A stretch of 64,000 bases of DNA, from contig NW_003314402.1 in assembly GCF_000143415.4 (NCBI RefSeq), positions 135,804 through 199,803 on the forward strand. The letters are read 5' to 3'. The notes below the pieces were generated by a model that was not told where the DNA came from, searched no databases, and worked only from the letters and a program-made list of their open reading frames with translations. The DNA comes from Selaginella moellendorffii (taxonomy: Eukaryota > Streptophyta > Lycopodiopsida > Selaginellales > Selaginellaceae). A program made the position numbers and the translations under genes. Position 1 is the stretch's first letter. Each line of letters starts with the position of its first letter. Below are positions 8,640-19,676 of this stretch, piece after piece.

Positions 8640-11072
8640 AAGCATTTCTAGGTTTCTTCGCGGCTATGGCGGACAGCGAAGGAGCAGGCGATCGCGTCGC
8701 AAGCGCGTTTGATTCCGGCAGCATCGGCGACGAGCAAGGTATGCATGCTAGGATCGCCTCGAGAAGCAGCAGCAGCGCCGGCGCCGGCGCCGCGCCGCGA
8801 TTTCGCTGGCCTAGAGCCGAGTAGCCGATCTAGATTCATGCAAGCATATGATCTCTAGGAAATTGAGCTGAACGCTGAGGCTTTGCAGGCGATCGCGTCG
8901 ATTCCTCTGGTCTCCGCGGCCGGGGCGGCTAGAAAGCCGGGGCGCATTCTAGAGTTTCGGGGTTTCTGGGGCGATCAGTCATGTAGCGGGCAGTGATTCT
9001 CTCACAGGGAGCTGGAAGTCAGCCATGACGTGGAATCCGCCACAAGTTCCTCCCAGCTTGTCCGCCTTGACTGCCACTACTCAGGCCGACGATGAACTGG
9101 GCGTGGATGTGTCGTCTCCCAGCGGCGATTTGCTACTCCAATTTCTCAAGAGTGGTGGGGGCGACGAGCAGCTGAGGAGCAGTAGCAGCTACAGGACCCA
9201 GCAGTCGCAGCTCACGGTCCCTGCCACAGCTTTGCTCCTTCTGGAGGAGGAGGAGAAGGTCCTCCTCCACGACCACTCTACGTCCCAGCAACAAGATTTG
9301 GTGGGTGGTCACCTCACTTCCAGCGGCACCAAAACCCACTTTTCCCTTCGGATCCATTCTTGACTCCGTCGGACCACTGATTTCGACGCTCGTTTGCTCC
9401 TCTTCCAGTCGAGAGACCGTTCCATCCGCCAGTGCCGTATCCTTCTCCAAATGCTCCGACTTTCCAGCCTGCTGATAATGTGGTTCATCCGCCGCATTCC
9501 TCTGGGGAGCTTAAAGCTCGTCCTGGCCTTCACTTCGAGTCTCCGGTGTTTGGACCCAGCGCAGCAGAGACCTCGGACTCCAAGCGCGCCCCAGAGCAGC
9601 CGAGGAGATCGGTTACACCTGCGAAGGATGACAAGCAACAATTCCACGGCAATGGTTCCGAGCTCCTTCAGTTGTTACAGGGTGGTCCTGGTCGTGTGAA
9701 GCCCACAGCCTCCACAAAGGTGGATGCTACACAGGACAGTGGGGATTCTGGAGAGCCATCAAAGAAAGGAAGTCCATCTGCTGTTCACGGCCCCATAGGA
9801 CCGCCGAGGCGTCATGTCGTTTCTCCTCCGCAGAGTCCAAATGACCTCCTTGGACGTTTGTGGGCTGCTCTTCCGTCGTCAAGCCACACTTCGTTTGACG
9901 GAGAAAGCGAATGCAAGACGTCAGCCCGGAGCTTTGGCGTTGAAGTGAACGAGATGTCCCGGGAAGTCGATGGAGGTGGAGCTGCTGGTTTCGCACTTTT
10001 GAAGCGAAGGGGATCGGAGCCTGCCGCCTCGCACTACCTTTAAACGACTACGACTATAACGACTCTTAAGACAAATGATAAGCCGAGGACAAACTCAGCA
10101 TCCGGAAGACTACAGGACTATCGTGGGAGATACGTAAATGGAGAGGCCGAATTTGAGCCCGGAGGCGATGACTTTAGAGATGCGGGAAGGCGTCGAGGTC
10201 CCGGTCGTGCAGACGCCAGACGCGGTGGTCGGGGTGCTGTTGGCCAGTGGATTGCGGTAAGTGAGAGGCATAAAGATGCTGAGCCAAGTGACATCACCTC
10301 CTGCGGTATCTCTGATGGAAGGGACGAGTCGCTTAAATCTTGAAACGGGACTTAGTCGAATGCTCGGAGAAAACATCAACAGGAATGGAGGATAAAACAG
10401 GCCGACTCAAAGGCAGCATTTCCAGCGGAGGAAAAACCGGACTACAAGGTTCCAAAGGCACGGTCTTTGGCATCTCAACTTGAACGTCCAGGCTTGCCAT
10501 CGGGAAGTACGCAAATCTCTTCCGTTGGTGCGGCTTTTGAGGAGTCCAAACAGCGGCTCCATAATCTAGATGCTTTGGAAGGAGAAGGCGTGACGACCTC
10601 TCTAGATCTCGAGGAGCTACAAATTGACGGTCACCGTCGTGAGGGTAAAGCTCCACAGTTTACAAGGTTTGTGCTTGCTTTTTTTCTTTCTTTATTTTCA
10701 TGTGTTTGTATCTCTGGTTACAGCCGAAGGAGAACCGTTTCAGGGAGTCCAGACGCGTCATTCCCATGCACAGACGTGATCTTCTTTACCGACTGGATCT
10801 GCTGAGTTTCACTCGTGAGCTTTTCTGCCTCTACGACGAGCTTATACCAACCGAAGAAGGGGAGGTCCGGAGAAGGAAGTTCTTCTCGAAGCTTAAGTCC
10901 CTTTTCGAGAGGGAGCTCCCGGGAACACGGCTCTTTCTTTTCGGATCGTGTGTTAATGCGTTTGGAGTTTGTAACAGTGACATCGATGTTTGCCTCTCCA
11001 TTGATGAGGAAGAACCAAACAAGATCGAAACTCAACGTGACTCATGGGATAGTTTCTTATCCGAATTCTTAG
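8640..11072 (+). pseudogene. URT1-like terminal uridylyltransferase pseudogene, most complete copy, fused to a Rab relic
   Basis: URT1-type enzymes add uridines to mRNA 3' ends. A GC-rich leader has a small exon-like ORF at 8666 (MADSEGAGDRVASAFDSG) with a GTATGC donor. ATG 9025 opens MTWNPPQVPPSLSAL, which goes out of frame near 9363. A Pro/Ser-rich stretch (about 9432-10043) follows. Next is the Gly/Arg-rich exon (10110-10665), where one T is missing before the donor (TTTACAAG is TTTTACAAG in other copies). A 58-nt intron leads to 10724, where PKENRFRESRRV runs into DELIPTEE and the nucleotidyltransferase core LFLFGSCVNAFG and NSDIDVCLSI, with catalytic GS and DxD. About 11030-11072 it switches into Rab7-like sequence, so the rest of the catalytic and PAP-associated domains are lost. 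The family call rests on the GS...DxD core and the preceding plant URT1-like sequence. Confidence 0.75.
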
Positions 11073-11477
11073 CCATCCTCCGATCCAGAGAACTTTCCTT
11101 TCATTGTTCTTGGCAACAGGGTTGATGTCGATGGAGAGAACAGTAGAGTGGTGAGCTCTTTTGTTTCATCTCTTGCCTCACTTTAAAGCTTGTGTGTCCA
11201 GGTTTCCGAGAAGAAAGCCAAGGCCTGGTGTGCTTCCAAGGGAAACATTCTATACTTTGAGGCGTCTGCCAAGGAAGACTACAACCTGGAGGCTGCGTTT
11301 CAATGCATTGCCAAGAATGCCTTGAGGAGCGAACCCGAGGAAGACTTGTAACTTTTGCTTGTTTCTTCTTGTGATGTTTCAAGCTCACATTTAACTTCTG
11401 GCAGCAGCTATCTTCCAGAGACAATGGACATTACAAATAACAACAGATGGCCAAGATCGTCTGGCTGCGAGTGCTGA
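11073..11477 (+). pseudogene. Rab7/RabG3-like small GTPase, C-terminal fragment
   Basis: Rab7-type GTPases act in late endosome and vacuole trafficking. Three exon pieces join by GT-AG introns. 11073-11150 reads [14 protein letters not shown] and [11 protein letters not shown], ending at GTG|GTGAGC. 11202-11347 reads [32 protein letters not shown], then [14 protein letters not shown]. 11408-11477 reads YLPETMDITNNN and ends SGCEC with a stop. The G4 (here GNRVD instead of the usual GNKxD) and G5 (ASAK instead of TSAK) motifs are altered. The CxC prenylation signal is intact. P-loop, switch I and switch II are absent. It lies directly downstream of the URT1 nucleotidyltransferase exon, so it is a recombinant 3' end. 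Only one copy is in the window. Confidence 0.85.
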
Positions 11478-12213
11478 TCTACTACTACTGTCCCTCTATC
11501 GATGAGTGTTTTCGCTTTCATTTTATATGTTTTTTTAATTTCTTTTTATTTTTACTCTCTCCTTTCGATCGTTGGCCTTGGATTTTTTCCCTTCTCAATT
11601 TTTTTTTCTTTTTGCTACGAAATAATTTTTCTTCTTCGATCTTGTATCTATTTACTACTAGTAGTGTGCAAATTCTTGTGTTTGTGTATTATTAAATTTT
11701 CTTCGTTTCTAATGGATTGCTAGTTGACGATAATTGTGTCACAACATGCCTAGTTTTTCTGGATTCCACAAGTCTGGGTTGAAAATAAGCAAAGGCTGTG
11801 ATTGACACAAGAGTTTCCAATCCTTGGCAGTGATGCAACTTCGAAGCTGTGTAACCCTTTCATTGTCTTATTCAGCCACCAACTTCATTGTCCAAAAGTA
11901 TGGGGAATGTGGCAATGTGGATGGCTTGCACAAACCAAACCAATCAGGATCGAGAGAGATCGCGCTACATTGATCTCGAAAGTGCATATTCTTAATATTG
12001 TTATGTTTTCCATATTTTACCATTTATTCTATACACAAGGTTTTAAAATACTAGTAATATCGATTTGTAAGAAAAAAAAAGAAACTGTTTCTTCTCCAAA
12101 CGCTGCTGACGCTGTGAAATCTCTGTTTTCGTTTTTTGATGTCCTGCTTGTGATGCAAAATAGTCGCAGATCTTCAAGAACCCAATCAACGTCCACGGAA
12201 GGAGCAAGGTTTA
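11478..12213. other. Non-coding region between the Rab relic and NLR copy 2, with a PPR scrap
   Basis: 11490-11700 is strongly T-rich, consistent with a 3' UTR or flank of the Rab piece. Near 11862-11950 the plus strand reads ATNFIVQKYGECGNVDGL then HKP, which matches PPR consensus and resembles the relic at 4842-5596. From about 11980 to 12213 the sequence is the shared flank seen at the 3' ends of the other NLRs. Confidence 0.5.
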
Positions 12214-15200
12214 TTAGGCGCCGAAACTTATCTGGAGATCCGGCCGTTCCACAAGCCAAGGTGGAACTTTCGTACCTTTTGGGCACCATAGGAATTTGAG
12301 CCTTGGAAATAAGTGATTGTCTGAACTCAATTGGGGCCACACTACATCATCATGATCAGAGAGCACAAGTTCCTCCAATCCTGGAAGGGATGCAATGGAT
12401 GATGGAATATCTTCGATCCCAGACAAGCGCACACGTCTTAAAAGAGTCATTTGGTCTGTTGGCTCAAAGAAATCATTGGGGAGCTTACAGCGCAAAGATA
12501 ATGTGAACCGTTTCACCTTCAGCTGTGATCTCTCGGTTGGCATCAAGAGTCTCCTCATGTAACTTTTTATATCAACATCCAGTGTATCAAGGTCTTTGGG
12601 GAGTTGTGTCACAAAGAGAGGCAAATGCTCCCATGCATTATCAGGAGCCAGATTGAATGTTAAACTTTTCAGGTTTGGAAGACTTGCTGCCAAATCGTCC
12701 TTGAACTCGGACTGTGCAATGTGCAGATTTCGAAGCTCCAGACGTTCGAGGCATGGGAACGATCCATCCAGACTGAAGAACTGGATACCAATGCAGTCTA
12801 GGAGAAGTTCTCGTAGCCGTTGAAAGCCCTTTACCCAACACAAGTCTTTCATTGTCTCATTCTTTCTGATCCATAAAATTTGTAACTGTGACCATTCAAG
12901 GCTTTCGGCATTGTTTTCACCATCTCGTACCCCGTCAATGGAAAAGCTCCAAAGCTGTTTGGAATTCTTAAACATTCGCTTCCAGTCAAGTTTGATAGTC
13001 GATTGCACGCTAATGTCACATCGTCTTAGATTGACAAGTTGCCACAGGCTGGTGAAATCACCAAAGTCCATGCTCTTTGCACGCCACACCAGTGTCTCAA
13101 TGCCCTCTAGTGCACCAAGGCTGTGAGGTATTTTTATTGTTGCACCATAGAGGTTTAGCTTTAAATGTCTTAGCTTGTGTAAGATTGAAATTCCACTCAA
13201 ATCCACAGCTAACTCCTCAAAGGAATCAAGCTCCAGCTCTTCCAAGTTGAATAATTGAGGCAGTAATGCAAAGTTGAATTTTCTGATGTCATTGCATTTC
13301 AAAACCTTCAGTGATGTCAAGCTGAAGAGCGCATCTGGTAATATTGTCACACTTGAATATAGAAGGTCAAGCACTTGAAGGTTTCTCAGCTTGGATATGC
13401 TCTCTGCAATAAAACGGACCAAATTAACGCATCTATTCAAGCTCAATACCTTGACGTTTTGGATGTGATCTATATCCACACCAGAAATTACATTACATCC
13501 ATCGAGAAGCAAGACATCTCGCACATGAATGTCAGACAAAAGGCTGCTTGTAACCTTCTTTCCAATGAATGAAACTTTAGAAAATGTTGGAGAAATCCCA
13601 GGTGGACAATCATAGCCAAACAGGCATCCCTTCTCATGCTCTTCCTGGGGTGGGTACTTCCCTTTCAAGATTCTTATGCACAGCTTGCGTACCATATCGT
13701 GCACAGTTACATACTTATACCATGGAGAACCAGTTGTCTTCACTAGGCATCTTCGTTTCAGTTCACTAACAATCTGCAGAGGCGGGAGTTCTGACCCAAC
13801 CGCTATCCAACATTTTCTCAGATCATCAAACTGGATTCGCTCATCTTCTGGAAACGCAGCCACATAGAGAAAGCATTCTTGCAGCTTTTCATCCTTATTA
13901 AAGCGTCCCAGCTCGTCATAGCTAAACTTCAAGGGCCGGAACATCCGCTTCTCAATGTCCCCGTCATTCAACAAATGCATCTTCTGATAGCGTTCTTCCC
14001 ACACCTGTGGCCCCTTATTCCTGTAGACAGCCATGGCACTGCCAATCACTTCAAGAGCTAAAGGGAGCCCCTCACATTTGCTAGCTATTCTCTCGGCAAC
14101 TTTCACAATGTCCGGATCACTAGGTAGTGAATCACGAAAGGCAAACTTCCAAAACATCTTTTCGCTCTCGGCCTTTGATAGCATACACACACGAAATGTT
14201 TTTGCACCCAGCATGCTCAAAATGCCTTTCTTTCTGGTTGTTACCAGCACCCGGCTGTAAGAGGACGGCCCTGCTGTAAAATCCAGTCCCTTGGTCAAGC
14301 TCATTTCCCACACATCATCCAGTATCAACAAGACATGGTTGCCACGAGCAACATTTTGTGCCATCTGTTGCACATGCTCAATGGTGCCTGCATTTTGGGC
14401 CCTCTCCTTCATGTCGCCCCATTCAAGAGCGTTGAGGAGCTGGGCCCTGAGATCATCCTCCGATGCATCTTTCTTGACAGTAATCCACACAATGTTGTCA
14501 TGGAAATGCTGCCGGACCCTCTGGTCATTGTGCACGAAGCTTGCAAGGGTGGTCTTGCCACACCCTCCCATTCCCAGGAGTCCAAACCATTTCCCCGGGG
14601 CTTGTGGATCCAGGAGGGCATTCACCACCTCATCCACCTGCTCCCCATGGCGGCCAAACATGTCGTTGGCCTCGGGAACACCACGCGGTACATAGTTTAC
14701 GAGACCTCTGTCTTGTGGACAACTCCGTACGGAAAAGCTGGTGCTCGACTGTATCACTCTCAACTCTTCTCGCTCGTACCTTTCAATCTGCGGGAGGAGA
14801 TCGTCCTCGCAAGTGCGTACCAGCTCCAAAATCGCGCCAGATCGCTTCTCCCTGCGCGATAGATCCATCTTTTAGCTTCATTGCTTCAAACATGAATTCG
14901 AATAAGCCTTACTGTGATCCAAGCAGCGCTTGCGCCTTCTCAGTCCATTCAGTCAGTTCAGTCAGCCACGCCTCAGCCTCACCAGAGTAGCGGAAATCTG
15001 GATTCCTGTGCTTGGGAGCATTAAACTTGTCAAGCGTGGCCTGGATTCTGGATGCCCTCTTCTTTAGCTCCTGCCATTTCTACACACAGCTGCCTGCCAT
15101 TTCTACACACACACACACACAAAAGATAAAATGCTACTGTACCGACCGCTTTATGGGGCTCCAGATCCTGTTGTGGCGTGATCGCAAGAGTGCTTGTGCC

Positions 15201-15419
15201 GTGGTGTTCCATTTCCTGACACGCTCCAAGCATTTCTCGGCCGCTTCAGAGAACATAAAGCCAGGTCCATTTCGCTCCTTGTGGCGATCGAAAGCGTTGA
15301 TCTTGGCCTGGATGTGGTGCGCCTTGTTCTCCAGCGTTTCAATGTTGGCATTGCAGTCTCTTAGCAGGGCCCAGAGCCAAGCCACACAAGACGCCTGTCA
15401 AGGAGCCCACAACCTCCAT
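12214..15419 (-). pseudogene. CC-NB-ARC-LRR, copy 2, with a broken coiled-coil region
   Basis: The NB-ARC-LRR exon is open (12214-14851 after the CGCAG|G acceptor) and carries P-loop GMGGCGKTT, LLILDDVW, SRVLVTTRK, GLPLALEVIG, CFLYVAAFPED and VTVHDMV. The LRR region has no 501-bp duplication. The N-terminus is damaged. Exon 1 (15419-15138) lacks 8 nt of the KKIW-coding part near 15358-15361, so MEVVGS runs to RLQCQH and a stop. Exon 2 keeps only about 14913-15070; its 5' 100 bp, including the normal acceptor, was replaced by a duplicate of the CA-repeat and TGCCATTTCTACACA tract. If expressed, translation from MDLSRRE (14868) could give an 884-residue NB-ARC-LRR protein without a coiled coil. 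Its NB region (WGDMKERAQNAGTIEH) matches copy 5. Confidence 0.75.
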
Positions 15420-15835
15420 GCCTGTAGACCTACAAGTAAAGGTCGTCTCCCAGAACTCTTGGCCTTGGTACCCCCTCTTAAAATGAACAGTAATTCTCAG
15501 AGGGGTATAAGCTGTTACAAGTGACTTGAGTTTAATTGGAGTTGATTGCTTGCAGTAGAGCGCGTAGTAGAGGGCCTCGTGCAGCACCCTCCCTCTTGCA
15601 ATGCCAGCTGTGGCTCTCTCTCTCTCTCTCTCTCTCCTCGTGCAGCACCCTCCCTCTCTCTCTCACTCTCTCTCATTGCTCCGACAAGCATGCTCCGACA
15701 TTGTAAGTTTCTCCAGGAGAGGTAACTTTTGTCGCTTTGTTTTAGTTGCACACAGATAGGACGCGTTCCAGCTGACTGGGCCACGTGTTTGATTGCTTTG
15801 GGTCAGGAAAGCGTACTCTGGGTCATTCTTCACTA
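15420..15835. other. 5' flank of NLR copy 2: conserved leader, CT repeats and a diverged RAD5 exon scrap
   Basis: 15420-15600 on the minus strand is the conserved NLR leader, an in-frame open stretch (FKRGYQGQEFWETT) in copies 2-5. (CT)n runs at 15614-15636 and 15652-15674 flank a duplicated CTCGTGCAGCACCCTCCCTC. At 15691-15810 the plus strand is a diverged version of the RAD5 exon/intron pair (GCTCCGACATTGTAAG, then CAGATAGGACGC, CCAGCTGACTGGGCCA). It is more divergent than the seven main RAD5 relics, so it comes from an older duplication. Equivalents lie near 23236, 35896 and 52978. Confidence 0.6.
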
Positions 15836-16690
15836 TTTTTGAGACTAGAATTTTTGGTTTATTTTGTAATGGAAAACAATATACTTTTGAACTTGCCAAG
15901 CTTGTATATATTATATAATATATGAGGAAAAAGAAGTGAAATACACTGTAAATGCATAAAAAAATAACAACTATTAATAAAGTAATATAATAACAAATTA
16001 ATATAAGTAGTTTTATTTTTTTCCACTCAAATTTAGCAAATACTTGCAAGAATTTTCTAAGCTTAATATAACAATTTTAAAAAAATTAGTGGAATTACTT
16101 CTTGAATTTAAGTTTTCTCTTGCTAACATGAAGTAATTCTATAAGAATGAAAACTATATTTATCAGTTGCCAAATGCCTACAAAATTAAAACTGAATAAA
16201 CCTTAAAGTACATTGTTGAGCAGAGTGTGAAATTTAGACAATTGATTATATCTAAAGAGGCTTGGTCCATAAATACTTGGGACTACACCACTATGACATT
16301 AAAAAATTAAAATGTAATTAAAACCATAACTATTATATAAAAATTTATATGCAACACTATATCTGAATTGTGAATAAAATTATATGAACAAAATTGGCAA
16401 ACATCAGTTTCAAAACTATATAGGTATCAGTAAATTATATAGAAAAGTATATGTACATTTATTCTCAAAATACAACTCAATCATATGCAAAACTATACAA
16501 AAAACCATTCATTATGATTGCCAAATAGAGCATCTATCATGATGAAAACTATGTACAAAACCATTAGTAATTAAGAAACCAATCATGAAACCATTAAAGT
16601 CACATATGGTTTAACACAACCATCTTGTTTTGGTACTAGTTATAGTAAAAAACCATATTGATGAGCGTGTTGTGGTTGTAATGCTGGGCA
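15836..16690. repeat. AT-rich spacer, short deletion form
   Basis: The left about 60 bp (TATTTTGTAATGGAAAACAA) matches the left end of the long spacer at 36056. From 15901 the sequence (AAGCTTGTATATATTATATA) matches the right end of the long spacers (27460-28285). About 4 kb of interior is therefore missing. No gene seen. The right end abuts the RAD5 relic at CTGGGCAACACTATGCGACACTCC, as at 28280. Confidence 0.7.
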
Positions 16691-18755
16691 ACACTATGCG
16701 ACACTCCGGGTTTTAGAAATAGGAAGAGGCTCCAGCTTAAGGCTCCGACCCCAGCGTTGGTAAATCGTCGACGACAGGGAGTTCTAGATCTACGGTGACA
16801 ACATAGGCCCCTGCGGCAAAATGTTCCATCGGCAGTGGATCGCCAAAAACTCCTGCAAAAGCTGAGGCTTCTAGGACAGCAAAACTTGCCGAGGTGAGCA
16901 ATGATAGTGGAGCAGAGGATTCATATGATTCGGGAGTAGAAAGTGGAGCAATCGATGGTGGAGAAGAAGAGGTAAACAAGATCATGACTGGAGGAGGAAA
17001 CAATGCCGAGGTGGAAAGAACAACAGTGGTGGAGAGCTCCATTGAGACTGTCAGGAAACATGGCGAGGCTGTTTCTAGCGCCTTAGCTGGACTTTCAATC
17101 AGAGGTAGTGCCTTGACCCACGGTAATCCCGTTAAGATGGAAGATGGTTGTGGTTCCGTGAAAGCTGAAGCTTCGGCTTCGATCGCAGCTGGATGTGATC
17201 CTATGAAAGTAGATGGGTTGGTGAAGATGGAAGCTGGTTTTGAGTCTGCAAGAGTCGAAGCTCCGGTTGGCTCAGTGAAGATGGAACCTGGTAATGATCC
17301 TGTGAAAGTTGAAACTCCATTCGGGGGTGGTAAAGCTGCCCATTTGTCTGAAGCGCAGTTGGTTCCAATAGAAAATGACACGGCTAAAGCTGCAGAGAAG
17401 CAACCGGTTGTTTTAGATGCAGAGAGGTGGTGGCTTCTCCAAGAGACTGAAGTTGCCGGGTACTCGACGTCCAGGGGATGCCGGATTCGTGTTGGCGAGT
17501 TCGTGTCCTTCAATTTTCCCAAGCCTGAAGCCGAAAGTAAGAAGAAGTTCTTTGAGCACAAGAAGGTTCGGCCGAAAGCGAGCTCCGACATTGTAAGGTT
17601 CTTGACAAAAGCTTCAGGAGAGGTACGTTTCACTTGACTTGTTTCTTCGTTTTAATTCTAACCATTTGCTCACAGAGAGGACGGCTTCCAGCCGACTGGT
17701 GATACCTTTGGGAAGTGCAAAATGGCACCAGAGGCTCTTTCTCTTATGAACAGCATAGTTCTCCATTTTTCTGTGTTTACCAGAGACGTTACGTATATGA
17801 TGTGCTTGCAGAGTTTATATCAACAAGTCAGAAGCCTTACGAAGAGGGGGATGAGCGCGGATTGAAGCTTCTGCAAGCTATCTTGAAGCCGTTAATGCTT
17901 CGAAGAACAAAAGATTCAACTGATAAAGAAGGAAGGTAAGCATTTTTTCCTTTGCACCGTGCCTTGTCTTGTATTCACTCACAAGTTGGATTCACAGACC
18001 AATCTTGTTCTCCAACCGGCTCAATATGAAGTTATTGTATCCATATCCATAGCTATCATGCAGGCGTTCCTGTACGAAATAGGAACTCATAACTGTACCA
18101 ACAAGTAATCGGTTTCGAATAAATGTCGAGGAGCAGTGGAAGGAGTCGTCCAAAGTCGAGGCTCTGCTGCACCACCTCCAGACGTTAAGTGAGGCCGAGT
18201 CGAAAAGCGTTGTTTTTAGTCAGTGGACAGCGTTTCTCGACTTGTTAGAGATACCATTGAAAAGGTACGAGCGTCTTTCCTTTTGGTGCTTTCTCTTTGT
18301 TTGTGTTTCTAACAATGCACTGCCAGGACGAACTTCTGTTTCGTCCGCTTGGACGGAACACACTCGCAGCGTCAGCGAGAACAAGTGCTCAAAAACTTCA
18401 GCAATATTCCAGCCGTGGCCGTAAGCTTTTTGTGTTGCTTACCTCCAAGAAACCACTCTATTTTGTGGACAGGTCATGCTCATGCTTTTCATGGTATGTG
18501 CTATAGTTTTCTTTTTTAGCCATCTTCCGAGTCGAGCATCGGTCAGACGAAGAACGTATCGATCAAGCGATTCATCGTCAAAGTAAGTGCCACTTGAAAC
18601 TCTCTTTGACGTTTCTCATGTCTCTAGAGCAGGACTCGGTGGAGGAGAGAATGCAACAGGTCCAAGCGAGGAAGCAGCGATTGATCGCGGGGGCTCTCAC
18701 AGACGAAGAGGTGCGAAGCGCTCGAATCGAGGAGCTCAAAATGCTATTTAGATGA
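16691..18755 (+). pseudogene. RAD5-like pseudogene, copy B
   Basis: The 5' end is replaced by the AT-rich spacer at CGACACTCCGGG. The N-terminal acidic tail is full length and in frame from MSNDSGAED (16894) through a series of VKMEDG, VKAEA, VKMEAG, VKMEPG and VKVET motifs. It runs into the HIRAN-like WWLLQETEVAGYSTSRG and SSDIVRFLTKASGE, ending at GAG|GTACGT (17622). A 53-nt intron follows. A small frameshift (CCTTTGGGAAGTGCAAAATGG) comes before APEALSLM. Then RRYVYDVLAEFIST, KPYEEGDERGLKLL and LRRTKDSTDKEGR. About 530 bp covering VKFDQF to the whole RING is deleted near 18040. The helicase-C pieces SQWTAFLDLLEI and FVRLDGTLSQRQ and the C-terminus remain. No ATPase core. Confidence 0.85.
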
Positions 18756-19500
18756 GAAGAACTGGAGTCCTTAGCAACTTATATCAGTGTACATAGTTAA
18801 AGAGGGGAATATGCTTCTAGCATCGGCGCGTATATTCTTCTGATAGTTCAATGTAGGTTTCTTCGCGGCTACGGCGGACAGCAGGCGATCGCGTCGCAAG
18901 CGGCGACGAGCAAGGTATGCATGCTAGGATCGCCTCGAGAAGCAGCAGCAGCGCCAGCGCCGGCGCCGCGCCGCGATTTCGCTGGCCTAGAGAGCCGGAG
19001 TAGCCGATCTAGATTCATGCAAGCATATCATCTCTAGGAAATTGAGCTGAACGCTGAGGCTTTGCAGGCGATCGCGTCGATTCCTCTCGTCTCCGCGGCC
19101 GGGGCGGCTAGAAAGCCGGGGCGCATTCTAGAGTTTCGGGGTTTCTGGGGCGATCAGTCATGTAGCGGGTAGAGCCGTTGGTGCGGCTTTTGAGGAGTCC
19201 AAACAGAGGCTCCATAATCTAGATGCTTTGGAAGGAGAAGGCGTGACGACCTCTCTAGATCTTGAGGAGCTACAAATTGACGGTCACCGTCGTGAGGGTA
19301 AAGCTCCACAGTTTTACAAGGTTTGTGCTTGCTTTTTTTCTTTCTCTATTTTCATGTGTTTGTATCTCTGGTTACAGCCGAAGGAGAACCGTTTCAGGAC
19401 CTCTGAAGAACTAAAGGTATGCATATGCATATTCTTAATATTGTTATGTTTTCCATGTTTTACCATTTACTCTATACACCAGATTTTAAAATACTCAAAA
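18756..19500 (+). pseudogene. URT1-like relic with internal deletion
   Basis: The GC-rich leader (about 18850-19165, with CCGCGGCCGGGGCGGCTAG) is joined directly to the exon piece GTTGGTGCGGCTTTTGAGG near 19177. The whole Pro-rich exon and the start of the Gly/Arg-rich exon are missing. EGEGVTTSLDLEELQIDGHR is readable, followed by the short intron and the PKENRFR exon, ending at CTAAAG|GTATGC. The copy at 58270 has the same deletion junction (GTAGCGGGTAGAGCCGTTGG), so these two share a parent. No catalytic domain. Confidence 0.65.
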
Positions 19501-19676
19501 CCACGAGAGTAAAGTAATATCCTGAGAATACGATTTGTAAGAAAAACAGAAACTGTGTCTTCTCCAAACGCTGCTGACGGCTTGGAAATCTCTGTTTTTG
19601 TTTTTTGAGTGATGCAAAATAGTGTAGCATTTGCGCAGATCGAGAACCCAATCGATGTCCACTGAAGGAGCAAGGT

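Noticed and set aside
8666-8740. MADSEGAGDRVASAFDSG leader frame as an independent small gene
   Set aside because: It recurs only as the leader of URT1 relics, ends at a GTATGC donor-like site, and its frame is not kept in all copies. Treated as part of the URT1 5' region.
16737-17633. A 298-residue minus-strand open frame across RAD5 copy B
   Set aside because: Shadow of the plus-strand acidic tail and HIRAN-like exon, which matches plant RAD5 in sense orientation and has proper splice donors.
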